The notes under the pieces were generated by a model. That model was not told where the DNA came from. It worked only from the letters and a program-made list of their open reading frames with translations, and did not search any database. A stretch of DNA of 64,000 nucleotides from Alphaproteobacteria bacterium (lineage in GTDB: Bacteria; Pseudomonadota; Alphaproteobacteria; Micavibrionales; Micavibrionaceae): contig JAJFGU010000004.1 in assembly GCA_021775955.1 (NCBI GenBank), forward strand, positions 370,180 to 434,179, written 5' to 3'. The position numbers and the translations under genes are program-made. This document shows positions 47,003-56,156 of the stretch, in pieces (positions within the stretch are counted from its first letter, which is position 1; the number at the start of each line of letters is the position of its first letter).

Positions 47003-48310
47003 ATGAGCAAATCAGGGACAAGCGATTCAAAAAACACTTTGTACTGTTCTTTCTGTGGAAAGAGCCAGCATGAAGTACGCAAACTGATTGCCGGACCCAA
47101 CGTATTTATCTGCAATGAATGCGTTGAGCTTTGCATGGACATCATCCGCGAGGAAGACAAAACCCAGATTGTCCGCCCCGGCGAAGGTGTCCCCACCCCC
47201 AGCGACATTAAATCCGTGCTTGATGACTATGTCATCGGCCAGGAAGGCGCCAAGCGCGTTTTGTCTGTGGCTGTGCATAATCATTACAAACGGCTGGAGC
47301 ATACCGCTCAGGACTCTGAAGGCATAGAACTGGCCAAATCGAACATTATGCTGATCGGGCCGACCGGTTGCGGTAAGACATTACTGGCGCAAACGCTGGC
47401 CCGTATTTTGGATGTTCCCTTTACGATGGCCGATGCCACCACTTTGACCGAGGCCGGTTATGTTGGTGAGGATGTCGAAAATATTGTCCTTAAACTGCTG
47501 CAGGCCTCCGATTACAATGTCGAGCGCGCGCAAAAAGGAATCGTCTATATCGACGAGATTGACAAGATCAGCCGCAAGTCCGACAACCCGTCGATTACCC
47601 GCGATGTATCCGGTGAAGGCGTTCAGCAGGCGCTCTTGAAGCTGATGGAAGGCACCGTTGCCAGCGTACCGCCACAAGGCGGGCGCAAACATCCGCAACA
47701 GGAATTCTTACAGGTCGATACCAGCGATATCCTCTTTATCTGTGGCGGAGCCTTTGCCGGCCTCGAAAAAATTATCTCGGATCGCGGCAAGGGAACAACC
47801 ATCGGATTCGGCGCCGACATCAAAAACGTTGATGACAGGAGTGTGGGCGAAGTATTCCAAGAAGTGGAACCGGAAGATCTTTTGAAATACGGCCTGATAC
47901 CGGAATTTGTCGGTCGTCTGCCGGTCATAGCAACGCTAGAAAATCTTGATGAAGCAGCCCTGATTACCATTCTGACAGAGCCTAAAAATGCCCTTATTAA
48001 GCAATACCAAAAGCTCTTCGATATGGAAGGCGCCGAGTTGAATTTCACCGATGAGGCTCTGAAGGAAGTTGCACTGAAAGCCATCGAACGCAAAACTGGC
48101 GCGCGCGGCCTGCGCTCTATTCTTGAAGCGCTACTTCTCGACACCATGTTTGAACTCCCCGATATGGAGAATATTGAAGAAGTCGTGGTCAACGATGATA
48201 CAGTTAAAGACAGCAAAACCCCTGTCTATGTTTTTGCCGATAAGAAAAAGAAGAAAACAAAGGCCAAGGACAAGGACGGCGATAAGGATAAGGAAGCTGC
48301 GGCAAAATAG
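47003..48310 (+). CDS. clpX: ClpX, ATP-binding specificity subunit of ClpXP
   Basis: Hexameric unfoldase that feeds substrates to ClpP. It has the N-terminal zinc domain (CSFCGKS ... CNECVELC), Walker [16 protein letters not shown], Walker [12 protein letters not shown], the [15 protein letters not shown] pore segment and sensor-2 [12 protein letters not shown]. The C-terminal tail ([22 protein letters not shown]) is unusually Lys/Asp-rich. clpP and lon, often its neighbours, are not in the window; the gene stands alone between sufE and a phosphoesterase. A TATAAT at 46844-46849 in the leader is a candidate -10 box, but no -35 was convincing. Confidence 0.97.
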   Translation: MSKSGTSDSKNTLYCSFCGKSQHEVRKLIAGPNVFICNECVELCMDIIREEDKTQIVRPGEGVPTPSDIKSVLDDYVIGQEGAKRVLSVAVHNHYKRLEHTAQDSEGIELAKSNIMLIGPTGCGKTLLAQTLARILDVPFTMADATTLTEAGYVGEDVENIVLKLLQASDYNVERAQKGIVYIDEIDKISRKSDNPSITRDVSGEGVQQALLKLMEGTVASVPPQGGRKHPQQEFLQVDTSDILFICGGAFAGLEKIISDRGKGTTIGFGADIKNVDDRSVGEVFQEVEPEDLLKYGLIPEFVGRLPVIATLENLDEAALITILTEPKNALIKQYQKLFDMEGAELNFTDEALKEVALKAIERKTGARGLRSILEALLLDTMFELPDMENIEEVVVNDDTVKDSKTPVYVFADKKKKKTKAKDKDGDKDKEAAAK

Positions 48311-48404
48311 ACTTATGGTGCCATTCTGACTCTGGAAGAAAACACAATCTCGGTGTATACTTGAACGAAGTAAAAACTCTAGCCCCAAAGGAGTGACCCG
48401 CACC

Positions 48405-49367
48405 ATGCCACAAGATGCCAAAATCATGCCGGAAGAAGGCAAAAAGTACCGCCTGATCACACGCAGCGATATGGACGGTCTGGTCTGCGGTATTCTTTTA
48501 AAGGAAATGGGTCTGATTGAGGATATTACATTCGCCCACCCCAAAGACATGCAGGACGGGCTGATTGAGGTTGGCCCCAATGATATCACCACCAACCTTC
48601 CTTATGTAGAGGGCGTCTATCTGGCCTTCGATCATCATTCCAGCGAGGTCACACGCCTTGATGATTGCCCGTATAACCATGTGATTGATCCGGATGCACC
48701 TTCGGCCGCACGTGTTGTGTATCATTACTTTGGCGGGGCTGTGGAATTCCCCAATGTTTCCGATGACATGATGGAGGCCGTCGACAAAGCCGACTCTGCC
48801 GATTTCAGCAAAGAAGAAATATTAAATCCCGAAGGCTGGGTTCTGCTCAGCTTTATCATGGATGCGCGCACCGGGCTGGGCCGTTTCCGCGATTTTAATA
48901 TTTCCAACTACCAGCTGATGATGAAGCTGATTGATTTTTGCCGCGACCATCATGACATTAATGAAATTCTGCAGCTGCCCGACGTTAAAGAGCGCGCCGA
49001 TCTGTATTTTGAGCACCAGCTCAAATCACGCGAGCAAATTGAGCGCTGCGCGAACGTTCAGGGAAATCTTGTTATTCTCGATCTGCGCAAGGAAGAAACG
49101 ATATGGGCGGCAAACCGCTTTATAATTTACGCCCTGTTCCCGCAATGTAATATCTCCATTCATGTGCTTTGGGGTAAAAACAAACAAAACACGGTTTTTG
49201 CTATGGGGAAATCTATCCTCAACCGCACCAGCAAAACCAATATCGGCGATCTGGCCCTGAAATATGGCGGCGGCGGTCACGAAGCGGCTGGCACTTGTCA
49301 GATTGAAAACCTCAAAGCCGAAGAAGTGCTGCTGGAGTTGACATCCACAATTACCAAGGATGGCTAG
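48405..49367 (+). CDS. DHH family phosphoesterase
   Basis: A 320-residue metal-dependent phosphoesterase. DHH motif elements are RLITRSDMDGLVCGILL (with the aspartates), FDHHSSEV and DKADSADFSKEEI. The C-terminal DHHA1 region has LALKYGGGGHEAAGTCQ, the substrate-binding loop. Relatives include nanoRNases, cyclic-dinucleotide phosphodiesterases and exopolyphosphatases; which applies is unclear. The ATG at 48405 is used, with AAAGGAG at 48387-48393; an in-frame GTG at 48393 is possible but sits on that site. Confidence 0.88.
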   Translation: MPQDAKIMPEEGKKYRLITRSDMDGLVCGILLKEMGLIEDITFAHPKDMQDGLIEVGPNDITTNLPYVEGVYLAFDHHSSEVTRLDDCPYNHVIDPDAPSAARVVYHYFGGAVEFPNVSDDMMEAVDKADSADFSKEEILNPEGWVLLSFIMDARTGLGRFRDFNISNYQLMMKLIDFCRDHHDINEILQLPDVKERADLYFEHQLKSREQIERCANVQGNLVILDLRKEETIWAANRFIIYALFPQCNISIHVLWGKNKQNTVFAMGKSILNRTSKTNIGDLALKYGGGGHEAAGTCQIENLKAEEVLLELTSTITKDG

Positions 49368-49393
49368 AACATCATTAAGTAGGCACAGTGGCC

Positions 49394-50302
49394 ATGAAAC
49401 CACCTTCCCTCAAACCAGGCGACACAATTGGTGTCATGGCCCCGTCCGGCATCGTTGAAAAAGACGACATCGAAAAATCTACGAACTTTCTCGAGAGCAA
49501 GGGCTACAAAGTCTTCGTCCACCCGCAAACTTATGAGCGGCACAACCAGTCCGCCGGCACGCACTTACAAAAAACACTGGCGCTGCAGGGGCTGTGGCAG
49601 CGCGATGATATCGACGCCATCTGGGCGGCCGGGGGCGGCAATCGCAGCCTGCACATTATTGAGTCCATCAATTTCGAAGCGATGAAGAAAAACCCGAAAA
49701 CCTTTATTGGCTTTAGCGACGTGACCGCCCTTCTCTGCGCGATCCATGCCCATACGGGTATCACAACATTCCACGGCCCAGTTTTTAAGAGCCTGCATAA
49801 ACACGGCGAGTTTGATCACCTCCATGATTTGCTCACCGGCAAGAATGTGTCTTACCCGATGGAAAAATCTGAAATTATTAACGAGGGCGAGGCTGAAGGC
49901 GTTCTAATCGGTGGCAATCTCAACATCTTTCAATATTTGCCGCCAATCCTGCCGGAAGGCTTTTATGACGACGCGATTTTATTCCTTGAAGATTGCAGCG
50001 AGGAAATGAGCCGCTTTGATAAAATGCTTCTCCACCTCAAACATCAGGGTGTTTTTGAAAAAATTTCCGGCCTTGTCATCGGCGATTTTCATGATATCCG
50101 CGATAACGGCGAGCCCTTCGGCTTCACGCTTGAGGACCTCATCCGCGAACATACCGAAGGCCTCGACATCCCGATTGTCATGAATGCCCCCTTCGGCCAC
50201 GGCAAAACGCTGTATAGTTTTCCGATTGGAGCAAAATCTGCATTAAAGGTACAAAAAGATCACATTTCATTTTCGCTGCTTGAATCCGCTGTTCAGAAAT
50301 AA
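49394..50302 (+). CDS. ldcA: LD-carboxypeptidase (peptidase S66)
   Basis: Cytoplasmic serine peptidase that removes the terminal D-Ala from tetrapeptides in peptidoglycan recycling. S66 marks are PGDTIGVMAPSGIVEK, the nucleophile Ser in KTFIGFSDVTALL, the Glu in ILFLEDCSEE and the His in NAPFGHGKTL. The length (302) is normal. The ATG at 49394 is used; a GTG at 49388 is in frame two codons earlier. No signal peptide is present. Microcin-resistance MccF-like members belong to the same family and cannot be fully excluded. Confidence 0.92.
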   Translation: MKPPSLKPGDTIGVMAPSGIVEKDDIEKSTNFLESKGYKVFVHPQTYERHNQSAGTHLQKTLALQGLWQRDDIDAIWAAGGGNRSLHIIESINFEAMKKNPKTFIGFSDVTALLCAIHAHTGITTFHGPVFKSLHKHGEFDHLHDLLTGKNVSYPMEKSEIINEGEAEGVLIGGNLNIFQYLPPILPEGFYDDAILFLEDCSEEMSRFDKMLLHLKHQGVFEKISGLVIGDFHDIRDNGEPFGFTLEDLIREHTEGLDIPIVMNAPFGHGKTLYSFPIGAKSALKVQKDHISFSLLESAVQK

Positions 50303-50422
50303 AATGTCCCTATCCTGAAATATTATTACTTTACAAGGCTCTAATGTTTTGATTTGGGAGAACCCCCATTTTTGTGATACACTCGGCCCCATCATAATAA
50401 TTTGAAAAAAAGTATCAGGGCT

Positions 50423-51127
50423 ATGAGTTTTGCGTTGAAGCACCGCCAGATTGACCGGCAGGGCAGTTTCGAGGCGTGGGGAGCAGGTTTTCGTTATGAA
50501 TACGACGCCCCGCGTAAGATACTGGATGTCGTCACGACCCGCGACAACAAGCCGCTGTTGTTCATGGATTTGCGCAACGGGCTGTGCGATGACGCTCTGC
50601 TTTATACCCAATACCTTGAAAAAGCGACGCAAATTAACGCGTTGGTGTTTAGCGGCAGCACAACACTTGATCTAACCAGCACGTTTGATCATCAAAAACT
50701 GGCCGCTATCGTCAGAAGCTCCTCTGTTCTTACGCATTATGCCCTGGATTTACAGCTCAGGCGCTTCCACCACTTTTCCCGGAAGTTCCGGCGCAGCTGC
50801 TCTCTCGAAGAGGTCTATATCGACAGCCTTTACCAGGAAGACCCTGAAACCGAGTTTTTTAAGGCTTTTGTTAAAACCAGGCATGGCAATACTGTCTCTA
50901 CGGGTGGCCCCAGCATGCCGGGTGTTTTGTCCCGCCTGTCTGAAAAAGTGATTCGGGACCTTATTGCAGTGGAATTTGGAGATAATCATAACCACACAGC
51001 GCATAACTTGCTGGGCGTTTCATCAAAATTATCCACAACCTCCCTTATTCTTGATAAAGACTTCATACCAAACGATAAATTGCTGTTTTCCAGGCCACGG
51101 CCTGAAAAAATGAAAGTATGCGACTAA
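50423..51127 (+). CDS. Hypothetical protein upstream of carD
   Basis: A 234-residue soluble protein (MSFALKHRQIDRQGSFEAWG...) that I do not recognise. The middle (PLLFMDLRNGLCDDALLYTQYLEKATQINALVFSGSTTLDL) resembles the N-terminal strand-helix pattern of crotonase-like folds, but no oxyanion motif is convincing. A basic Arg/His patch (LRRFHHFSRKFRRSCS) follows. An in-frame TTG at 50402 would add seven residues; the ATG at 50423 is chosen, with AGGG close by. It is separated from carD by 238 bases containing a promoter. Confidence 0.7.
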   Translation: MSFALKHRQIDRQGSFEAWGAGFRYEYDAPRKILDVVTTRDNKPLLFMDLRNGLCDDALLYTQYLEKATQINALVFSGSTTLDLTSTFDHQKLAAIVRSSSVLTHYALDLQLRRFHHFSRKFRRSCSLEEVYIDSLYQEDPETEFFKAFVKTRHGNTVSTGGPSMPGVLSRLSEKVIRDLIAVEFGDNHNHTAHNLLGVSSKLSTTSLILDKDFIPNDKLLFSRPRPEKMKVCD

Positions 51128-51197
51128 AAAAACTGGATTTTTCCTGTAGATTTTGCACGATAAGGGGATAGGATTCGGCGACTTCTGCACTTATTTG

Positions 51198-51226
51198 TTG
51201 AAATTTTCCGAAATTTTGTATATAGT
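51198..51226 (+). promoter_or_regulatory. Sigma-70 type promoter for carD
   Basis: TTGAAA (51198-51203), a 17-base spacer, TATAGT (51221-51226). It implies a leader of about 130 bases before the carD ATG at 51366. Confidence 0.6.
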
Positions 51227-51365
51227 TCTTTTCCTAAAGTCTAGCAAACGAAAACGTTTAAGCAGGACAGGCATATGCTCAGGAATAATGAGCTGTGCAG
51301 GGGGCCTTTCTGTACTTCGAGGCTTTTATAATAAATAATAAAACAACGAACAAAGGTGAAAAAAC

Positions 51366-51893
51366 ATGGCTGATAATGACAATATAGACTTCTCCAAAGG
51401 TGATTACGTCGTCTATGCCGCACATGGCGTTGGACAAATCGAAGGCGTGGAAACACAAACCATCGCCGGAATGGCCATAAAGCTCTATGTTGTCAGTTTT
51501 GAAAAAGAGCGCATGCGCCTTAAAATTCCAGTCATGAAAGCCGAATCTTCCGGTTTGCGCAAACTCAGCACAGGCGCGCGTCTGAAAGATGCCCTTACGA
51601 CACTGAAGGGCCGCTCTCGTGTGCGCCGCACCATGTGGAGCCGCCGCGCCCAGGAATACGAAACAAAGATTAATTCCGGTGACCCGGTTTCAATCGCTGA
51701 AGTTCTGCGCGATTTGAAACGCAGCAATGATGATACGGAGCAGTCTTACTCGGAGCGCCAGATTTACCAATCTGCGCTAGAGCGACTGGCCCGCGAAGTC
51801 GCCGCCGTTGAGAAAATCACGGAAGACAAAGCGACCGAACGGCTCGAAAAAATGCTGACCAAGGAAGCCGATAAGCAGAAACAGGCGGCTTAG
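51366..51893 (+). CDS. carD: CarD family RNA polymerase-binding regulator
   Basis: A 175-residue protein with the CarD/TRCF Tudor-like RNA-polymerase interaction domain (about 7-70: FSKGDYVVYAAHGVGQIEGVETQTIAG, EKERMRLKIPVMKAESSGLRKLS) and a helical C-terminal DNA-binding domain containing the TMWSRRAQEYETKINSGDPVSIAEVLRDL segment typical of the family. CarD stabilises the open promoter complex. The tail is Lys/Glu-rich. It has its own promoter and a strong terminator. The metallophosphatase and rpoH follow in many alphaproteobacteria, as here. Confidence 0.95.
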   Translation: MADNDNIDFSKGDYVVYAAHGVGQIEGVETQTIAGMAIKLYVVSFEKERMRLKIPVMKAESSGLRKLSTGARLKDALTTLKGRSRVRRTMWSRRAQEYETKINSGDPVSIAEVLRDLKRSNDDTEQSYSERQIYQSALERLAREVAAVEKITEDKATERLEKMLTKEADKQKQAA

Positions 51894-51913
51894 TCACAGC
51901 AACATAATTTCAT

Positions 51914-51961
51914 AAATCAGGCGTATAGTGGCTTTAGCCTTCCTATGCGCCTGATTTTTTT
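51914..51961 (+). terminator. Rho-independent terminator after carD
   Basis: Stem AAATCAGGCG / CGCCTGATTT (51914-51923 with 51948-51957), with inner TATAG/CTATG, followed by seven T (51955-51961). It ends the carD transcript 20 bases after the stop. Confidence 0.9.
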
Positions 51962-52047
51962 GTATACTAGTGGAGATTCTGGCAATTGATCAGCCGGATG
52001 TTCATTCCTTATCAAATCTCTACTCATATATTGCCGTGTGCAAAACT

Positions 52048-52322
52048 AGGGCCCAAATTCATGACTCACATGAGATTTTGTAAGAATATAAATGTGAAGA
52101 TACAAGGAAAACAGGCGCAGAGACTAGCAGCGCTAATTGCAAGCCTGTTTGACGATGTAGATTCATATTTATATTCTTACCTTATTCAGGCGCGGCAAAT
52201 TTTTGTGCCTGTTTGCTCAAACCGCTTGACCGTAGCTACGGCTATGGCCGTACGCGGTTTTCACAAACATTCATCAAAAATTTGCTGGCGCAAAATCCAT
52301 GGGAGTCATGAATTTGGGCCCT
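52048..52322 (+). repeat. Structured non-coding element, copy 2 (275 bp)
   Basis: Same architecture and nearly the same length as copy 1 at 26985. Outer arms 52048-52080 / 52291-52322 pair over about 32 bases. A 17-base stem pairs 52081-52097 with 52163-52179 with one G.T position. An eight-base stem AAACAGGC/GCCTGTTT (52109-52116 with 52143-52150) lies inside. A third arm pairs 52190-52205 with 52275-52291, and a hairpin TACGGC-TATG-GCCGTA lies within the AAACCGC...GCGGTTT helix. Stems differ from copy 1 but remain paired, while GATACAAGGAAA and the TTGAC..TGTAGAT motif are conserved. The right arm supplies the start codons of the metallophosphatase gene. Function unknown. Confidence 0.8.
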
Positions 52323-53129
52323 GATAAAGACAGCCATCTAGCGAGTCTGGGAAGCCCTAAGAACATATGGGCCATATCCGCTATTCATGGTGAAACGGAC
52401 AAGCTGATCCGGCTGCATGACGCCCTGTTCGAGCGCATCAGGCCCGGCGATAAAATCGTCTATCTCGGCAATTATGCCGGTTATGGCGAGCACGCCGCCG
52501 AGACCATTGATGAAATCCTCACCTTCCGCCGCCTTGTTCTGGCTCAGCCGGCCATGATGCCGCATGATCTTATTTACCTGAAAGGCGCGCAGGAAGAAAT
52601 GTGGCAAAAGCTGCTGCAAATCCAGTTTGCGCCCAATCCCGGCGATGTTTTGCTGTGGATGCTGGGCAACGGGTTGTCCAATACGCTTTACTCCTATGGC
52701 TTATCGCCGCATGACGGCATCGAAGCCTGCCGCGAGGGCGTCATGGGCCTAACCCGCTGGACCGGCACTATTCGTGAAACCGTGCGCCAGCGCCCGGGCC
52801 ACGAGACCTTCGGCACGCATCTTATCCGCGCCGCTCATACAGCCGAGGACCACAGCTACCCTATGCTCTTCGTCCACGCGGGGCTTGATGCAGGCAAAGA
52901 GCTTGATGACCAGGGCGATAGCTTCTGGTGGGGTAATCAGACATTCGAGGACATGGACGAGCCCTACAGACCTTATCAAAAAGTCGTGCGCGGCTTTGAC
53001 CCGGGTCACGGGGGAATCAAGATGAACTGCATCACAGCGACCATTGATGGCGGGTGCGGCTTCGGTGGCACCCTCACCTGCGCCGGATTTGATAAATCAG
53101 GCGAAGTCATTGAGATTCTTGAATCTTAA
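52299..53129 (+). CDS. Metallophosphatase-fold protein with degenerate active site
   Basis: A 276-residue protein aligned with serine/threonine-type metallophosphatases, but metal-site residues are changed: the DxH motif is AISAIHGE, GDxxDRG is YLGNYAGYG, and GNHE is LKGAQEE; the later VHAGLD and RGFDPGHGG histidines remain. Catalysis is therefore doubtful. The same substitutions may be common in the carD-rpoH family member of alphaproteobacteria (recollection, unchecked). The candidate start codons at 52299 and 52308 both lie in the right arm of structured element 2; neither has a well-placed ribosome site. It lies 152 bases upstream of rpoH. Confidence 0.82.
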   Translation: MGVMNLGPDKDSHLASLGSPKNIWAISAIHGETDKLIRLHDALFERIRPGDKIVYLGNYAGYGEHAAETIDEILTFRRLVLAQPAMMPHDLIYLKGAQEEMWQKLLQIQFAPNPGDVLLWMLGNGLSNTLYSYGLSPHDGIEACREGVMGLTRWTGTIRETVRQRPGHETFGTHLIRAAHTAEDHSYPMLFVHAGLDAGKELDDQGDSFWWGNQTFEDMDEPYRPYQKVVRGFDPGHGGIKMNCITATIDGGCGFGGTLTCAGFDKSGEVIEILES

Positions 53130-53281
53130 CTCACAATAAAATTTTCATAATATAACACTTTGAATAAATTGGTTTTTTTGTGTAACCGATTTGCATTCCT
53201 CATACGAATGGTCTAGTGTGTACCAATCGGTACAATATGAAACCGGACAGACGCTGTCCATAGACACTAAGGAAAGTTGAC

Positions 53282-54163
53282 ATGGCCTATATTGATGACC
53301 CGCAGACCCAAAAAGCCAACATGGATTACATCAGAACCTCCATGAAGGAGCCTATGCTTGAAAAGGATCATGAATTTAATCTTGCCCGGCGCTGGCGTGA
53401 TGACAAAGACGAAAAAGCTCTGCATGAGCTCGTCAAGTCTTACACACGGCTGGTTGTATCAATGGCTTCAAAATTTATGAATTACGGCCTGCCAAGAGGC
53501 GATTTGATCCAGGAGGGTAATATCGGCCTGATGCAGGCTGCTGACCGCTTCGATCCAGAGCGCGATATCCGCTTTTCAACCTATGCACAATGGTGGATCC
53601 GCGCCTCAATTCAGGATTACGTACTGCGCAACTGGTCGATTGTAAGGACCGGTACAACCGCGGCACAAAAATCGCTTTTCTTCAATCTGCGACGCCTGCG
53701 CGCACAAATAGCCAATGACGGAAACGACCTCGATCATGAAGGCCGCCAAACCATTGCTGAAGAACTTGGCGTCAAGTTGAAGGACGTCGAGGGCATGGAA
53801 CAACGCCTGTCCGGCGGTGACTCCTCTCTCAATGCCAAACTCGGCGAAGAAGGCGATGATGACTGGCAAAGCCTGCTCGCTGATGAACGCCCCAACCCCG
53901 AAGACGTTGTCATCGGCATGAAGGACGGACAAACCCGCTCCGCCTGGCTCGGCAAAGCCCTAAAGGGCCTCAGCGAGCGTGAGCAAACCATTATCCGCCA
54001 GCGTCATCTCGGTGATGAAACCGTGACGCTGGAAACCCTGGGCAATGAACTGGGTATCAGCAAGGAACGCGTCCGCCAGTTAGAGTCCCGCGCTCTGGAC
54101 AGGATAAAATCCTCGATTGGCGATATGGTGGATGATACGTCACAGCTTTTTGCTGAGGGTTAA
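53282..54163 (+). CDS. rpoH: RNA polymerase sigma factor RpoH (sigma-32)
   Basis: Heat-shock sigma factor of 293 residues. Region 2 is YTRLVVSMASKFMNYGLPRGDLIQEGNIGLMQAADRF, with 2.4 RFSTYAQWWIRASIQDYVLRNWS. The RpoH box QKSLFFNLRRLR, which confers DnaK/FtsH control, is present, and region 4.2 is LGNELGISKERVRQLESRALDRI. The ribosome site AAGGAAAG is well placed. The 152-base leader is AT-rich and holds an ACCGAT...ATCGGT inverted repeat; no single promoter stood out. Confidence 0.96.
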   Translation: MAYIDDPQTQKANMDYIRTSMKEPMLEKDHEFNLARRWRDDKDEKALHELVKSYTRLVVSMASKFMNYGLPRGDLIQEGNIGLMQAADRFDPERDIRFSTYAQWWIRASIQDYVLRNWSIVRTGTTAAQKSLFFNLRRLRAQIANDGNDLDHEGRQTIAEELGVKLKDVEGMEQRLSGGDSSLNAKLGEEGDDDWQSLLADERPNPEDVVIGMKDGQTRSAWLGKALKGLSEREQTIIRQRHLGDETVTLETLGNELGISKERVRQLESRALDRIKSSIGDMVDDTSQLFAEG

Positions 54164-54165
54164 TC

Positions 54166-54621
54166 CTACCACATATGAAATGATGGCACTTCAGCGTCTT
54201 TTTTTGCTTGTTGTATGTTGTTGGCAATAACCTGTTCCGCTGCTTCCGAAAGTATCCTAGGTATCTGCAACGCCTCAGCTCTTTTCAGATATCTTGTCAG
54301 AGCTTTGGCGTGACCTGGACTAAAATGTGTCTCTAATTCACCTCTTTCAACTCTTTGTAAAAAATTGCCATACATACCATTAACATCATCAAAAGCAGAG
54401 AATACGTCATGCGGTCTTTCTATGTGGACACCGGGAGGACTAACATAAATATCATGACATCCATTGACTATCGTAAGGAGCTTATCTCTAAACATAACCA
54501 ATTCGTCAGGGGCGTAATCTGCTTCGTAATTACTCCCTAAAGCTGTGGAAATACGGCCGATAAGTTCGGACATTCTTGTTAGATTGTCCTCCACAACAAA
54601 TGTGTCTATTGCTTCGTACAT
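54166..54621 (-). CDS. Orphan hypothetical protein convergent with rpoH
   Basis: A 151-residue protein of mostly helical character (MYEAIDTFVVEDNLTRMSELIGRISTAL... RERGELETHFSPG-like region around FLQRVERGELETHFSPGHAKALTRYLKRAEAL). I recognise no domain, signal peptide or transmembrane helix. The site GGAGTAAGAAA precedes the ATG, which supports it. It is AT-richer than its neighbours and ends two bases from the rpoH stop. Likely lineage-specific. Confidence 0.6.
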   Translation of the reverse strand: MYEAIDTFVVEDNLTRMSELIGRISTALGSNYEADYAPDELVMFRDKLLTIVNGCHDIYVSPPGVHIERPHDVFSAFDDVNGMYGNFLQRVERGELETHFSPGHAKALTRYLKRAEALQIPRILSEAAEQVIANNIQQAKKDAEVPSFHMW

Positions 54622-54685
54622 TTTCTTACTCCATTTACTTAAATATACACTTTATTGCCATAACATTATAGTAATTGCAAGAAGT

Positions 54686-56155
54686 TTATTCCCTAACAAC
54701 CTTATACTGCGCACCGGCCTGAAGCCCCTGCCCCGGCTTGAGGCCGTTGAGCACGCGGAAGCGCTCCTCATTAAAATCTTTAAACGGCATGCGGCGGGCC
54801 AAAGAAGAAACGCTGTCTCCGGCTTTGGCGGTGACAACGCGCAGCGTATAAGGACGGATACTGCTCTTTTCCTTGGCGCTTAAATTGCGGAAGCTATAGC
54901 TCGCAGTTTTTAATCCCTCGACCAGCGACGACGGCGCGCCGCCCGGGATCGCAATCTGGAACCGCGCAAATGTATTCGGCCGCCACTCAATGGCCATCAA
55001 CCGGATCATCATGGGCTTGCCGTTAACCTTACCGGGAAAACCCGCCGTGGCCGCCTTCATACCATTGACGGTTACGCGCTCCACTTTCACCGGTGCCTCA
55101 TCATTTTTCATCCAGATTTGCGACAGATAAGTGGCGGCATCGACACCGTCCTTGTTGCCCGCCATATCAAACAGCACCACCGCGCCTGACTTGTCCGTCG
55201 CAACGACGGCGCCCGGCTGGTTCACCAGCTTAAATCCATCGGGCACGGAAAACGCAAAACCCATCTTGGTATGGTAGAAATTCTGGCCTCTGGCAAAACC
55301 CTGCGCTGCGCTGTCGCCATAGACCAGACCGTTCACCATTTTGAGATAGCCGTCACGGTTCACGCGCCCCTGCCCCGGAAAGCTATGCGCCTGCGATACC
55401 GTCTTGGCGATACGCTCGGACGTTGCCGGGTGGGTCGAAAAATAACTCGCGCCGGGGCCGGAGCGGCCATTCATTTTACTTTGCAATGCCGAATCCGACT
55501 GCAAAGCATTTAAAAACCCTGTCATCGCTTTGGTGTCATAGCCCGAGCGCGAGAGATAGCGAATGCCCAGCGTATCGGCCTGATTTTCCTGCTCGCGCGA
55601 ATAGGACTTAATCAGCAAATCCGAGCCAACCCCCAAAGCCTGCGATGCCGTATCATTGCCAATCGCCGCCGCCAGCACCGCCGCGCCCAGCGAAGTCACC
55701 ACGCTGCGCGAATAACGCTCGGCAGAATGCCGCCCGGTGATGTGTCCGGCCTCATGCCCCAGCACCGCCGCCAGCTCAGACTCGCTATTGGCCAGCGACA
55801 AAAGCCCGCGTGAGACATAAATATAGCCACCGGGCAGCGCAAAGGCATTGGTGATCGGAGAATCAAGCACATGGAATTTATACTGCACATCCGGGCGCTC
55901 TGTATTCTGCGTGACCTTTCGCCCGACCTCGCTGACATAATTGCTAAGCGCCGGATCATTATACAGCCCGAATTGTTTGATAACATTTTCATGTTCCTGC
56001 GCCCCGACATTGATTTCCTGCTGCGGCGACATCAACGCGGTGAATTGCTGCTGCCCCGTTGCCGGATTGGTGGTGCAGGCCCCCAATAATGGCAACACAA
56101 CAACCGCAAACAGCCCCTTGAATTTTATCCGCAAATCTGACCACTGTGGTGCCAT
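54686..56155 (-). CDS. M48 family metalloprotease lipoprotein (BepA-like)
   Basis: A 489-residue periplasmic protease. An N-terminal basic segment and hydrophobic core end in the lipobox L-G-A-C (about residue 26). The zinc motif is HEAGH in VLGHEAGHITGRHS, with the third ligand in ENQADTLGIRYLSRSGYD. The C-terminal part has a GFAFSVPDGFKLVNQPG region and ends with a LysM-like domain (LRVVTAKAGDSVSSLARRM... VLNGLKPGQ). Outer-membrane quality control is the usual role. Its start codon overlaps that of the divergent nuclease gene. Confidence 0.93.
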   Translation of the reverse strand: MAPQWSDLRIKFKGLFAVVVLPLLGACTTNPATGQQQFTALMSPQQEINVGAQEHENVIKQFGLYNDPALSNYVSEVGRKVTQNTERPDVQYKFHVLDSPITNAFALPGGYIYVSRGLLSLANSESELAAVLGHEAGHITGRHSAERYSRSVVTSLGAAVLAAAIGNDTASQALGVGSDLLIKSYSREQENQADTLGIRYLSRSGYDTKAMTGFLNALQSDSALQSKMNGRSGPGASYFSTHPATSERIAKTVSQAHSFPGQGRVNRDGYLKMVNGLVYGDSAAQGFARGQNFYHTKMGFAFSVPDGFKLVNQPGAVVATDKSGAVVLFDMAGNKDGVDAATYLSQIWMKNDEAPVKVERVTVNGMKAATAGFPGKVNGKPMMIRLMAIEWRPNTFARFQIAIPGGAPSSLVEGLKTASYSFRNLSAKEKSSIRPYTLRVVTAKAGDSVSSLARRMPFKDFNEERFRVLNGLKPGQGLQAGAQYKVVRE

Positions 56156-56156
56156 G

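Noticed and set aside
51986..52324. 112-codon open frame across structured element 2
   Set aside because: It is driven by the paired arms and does not match copy 1; no ribosome site.
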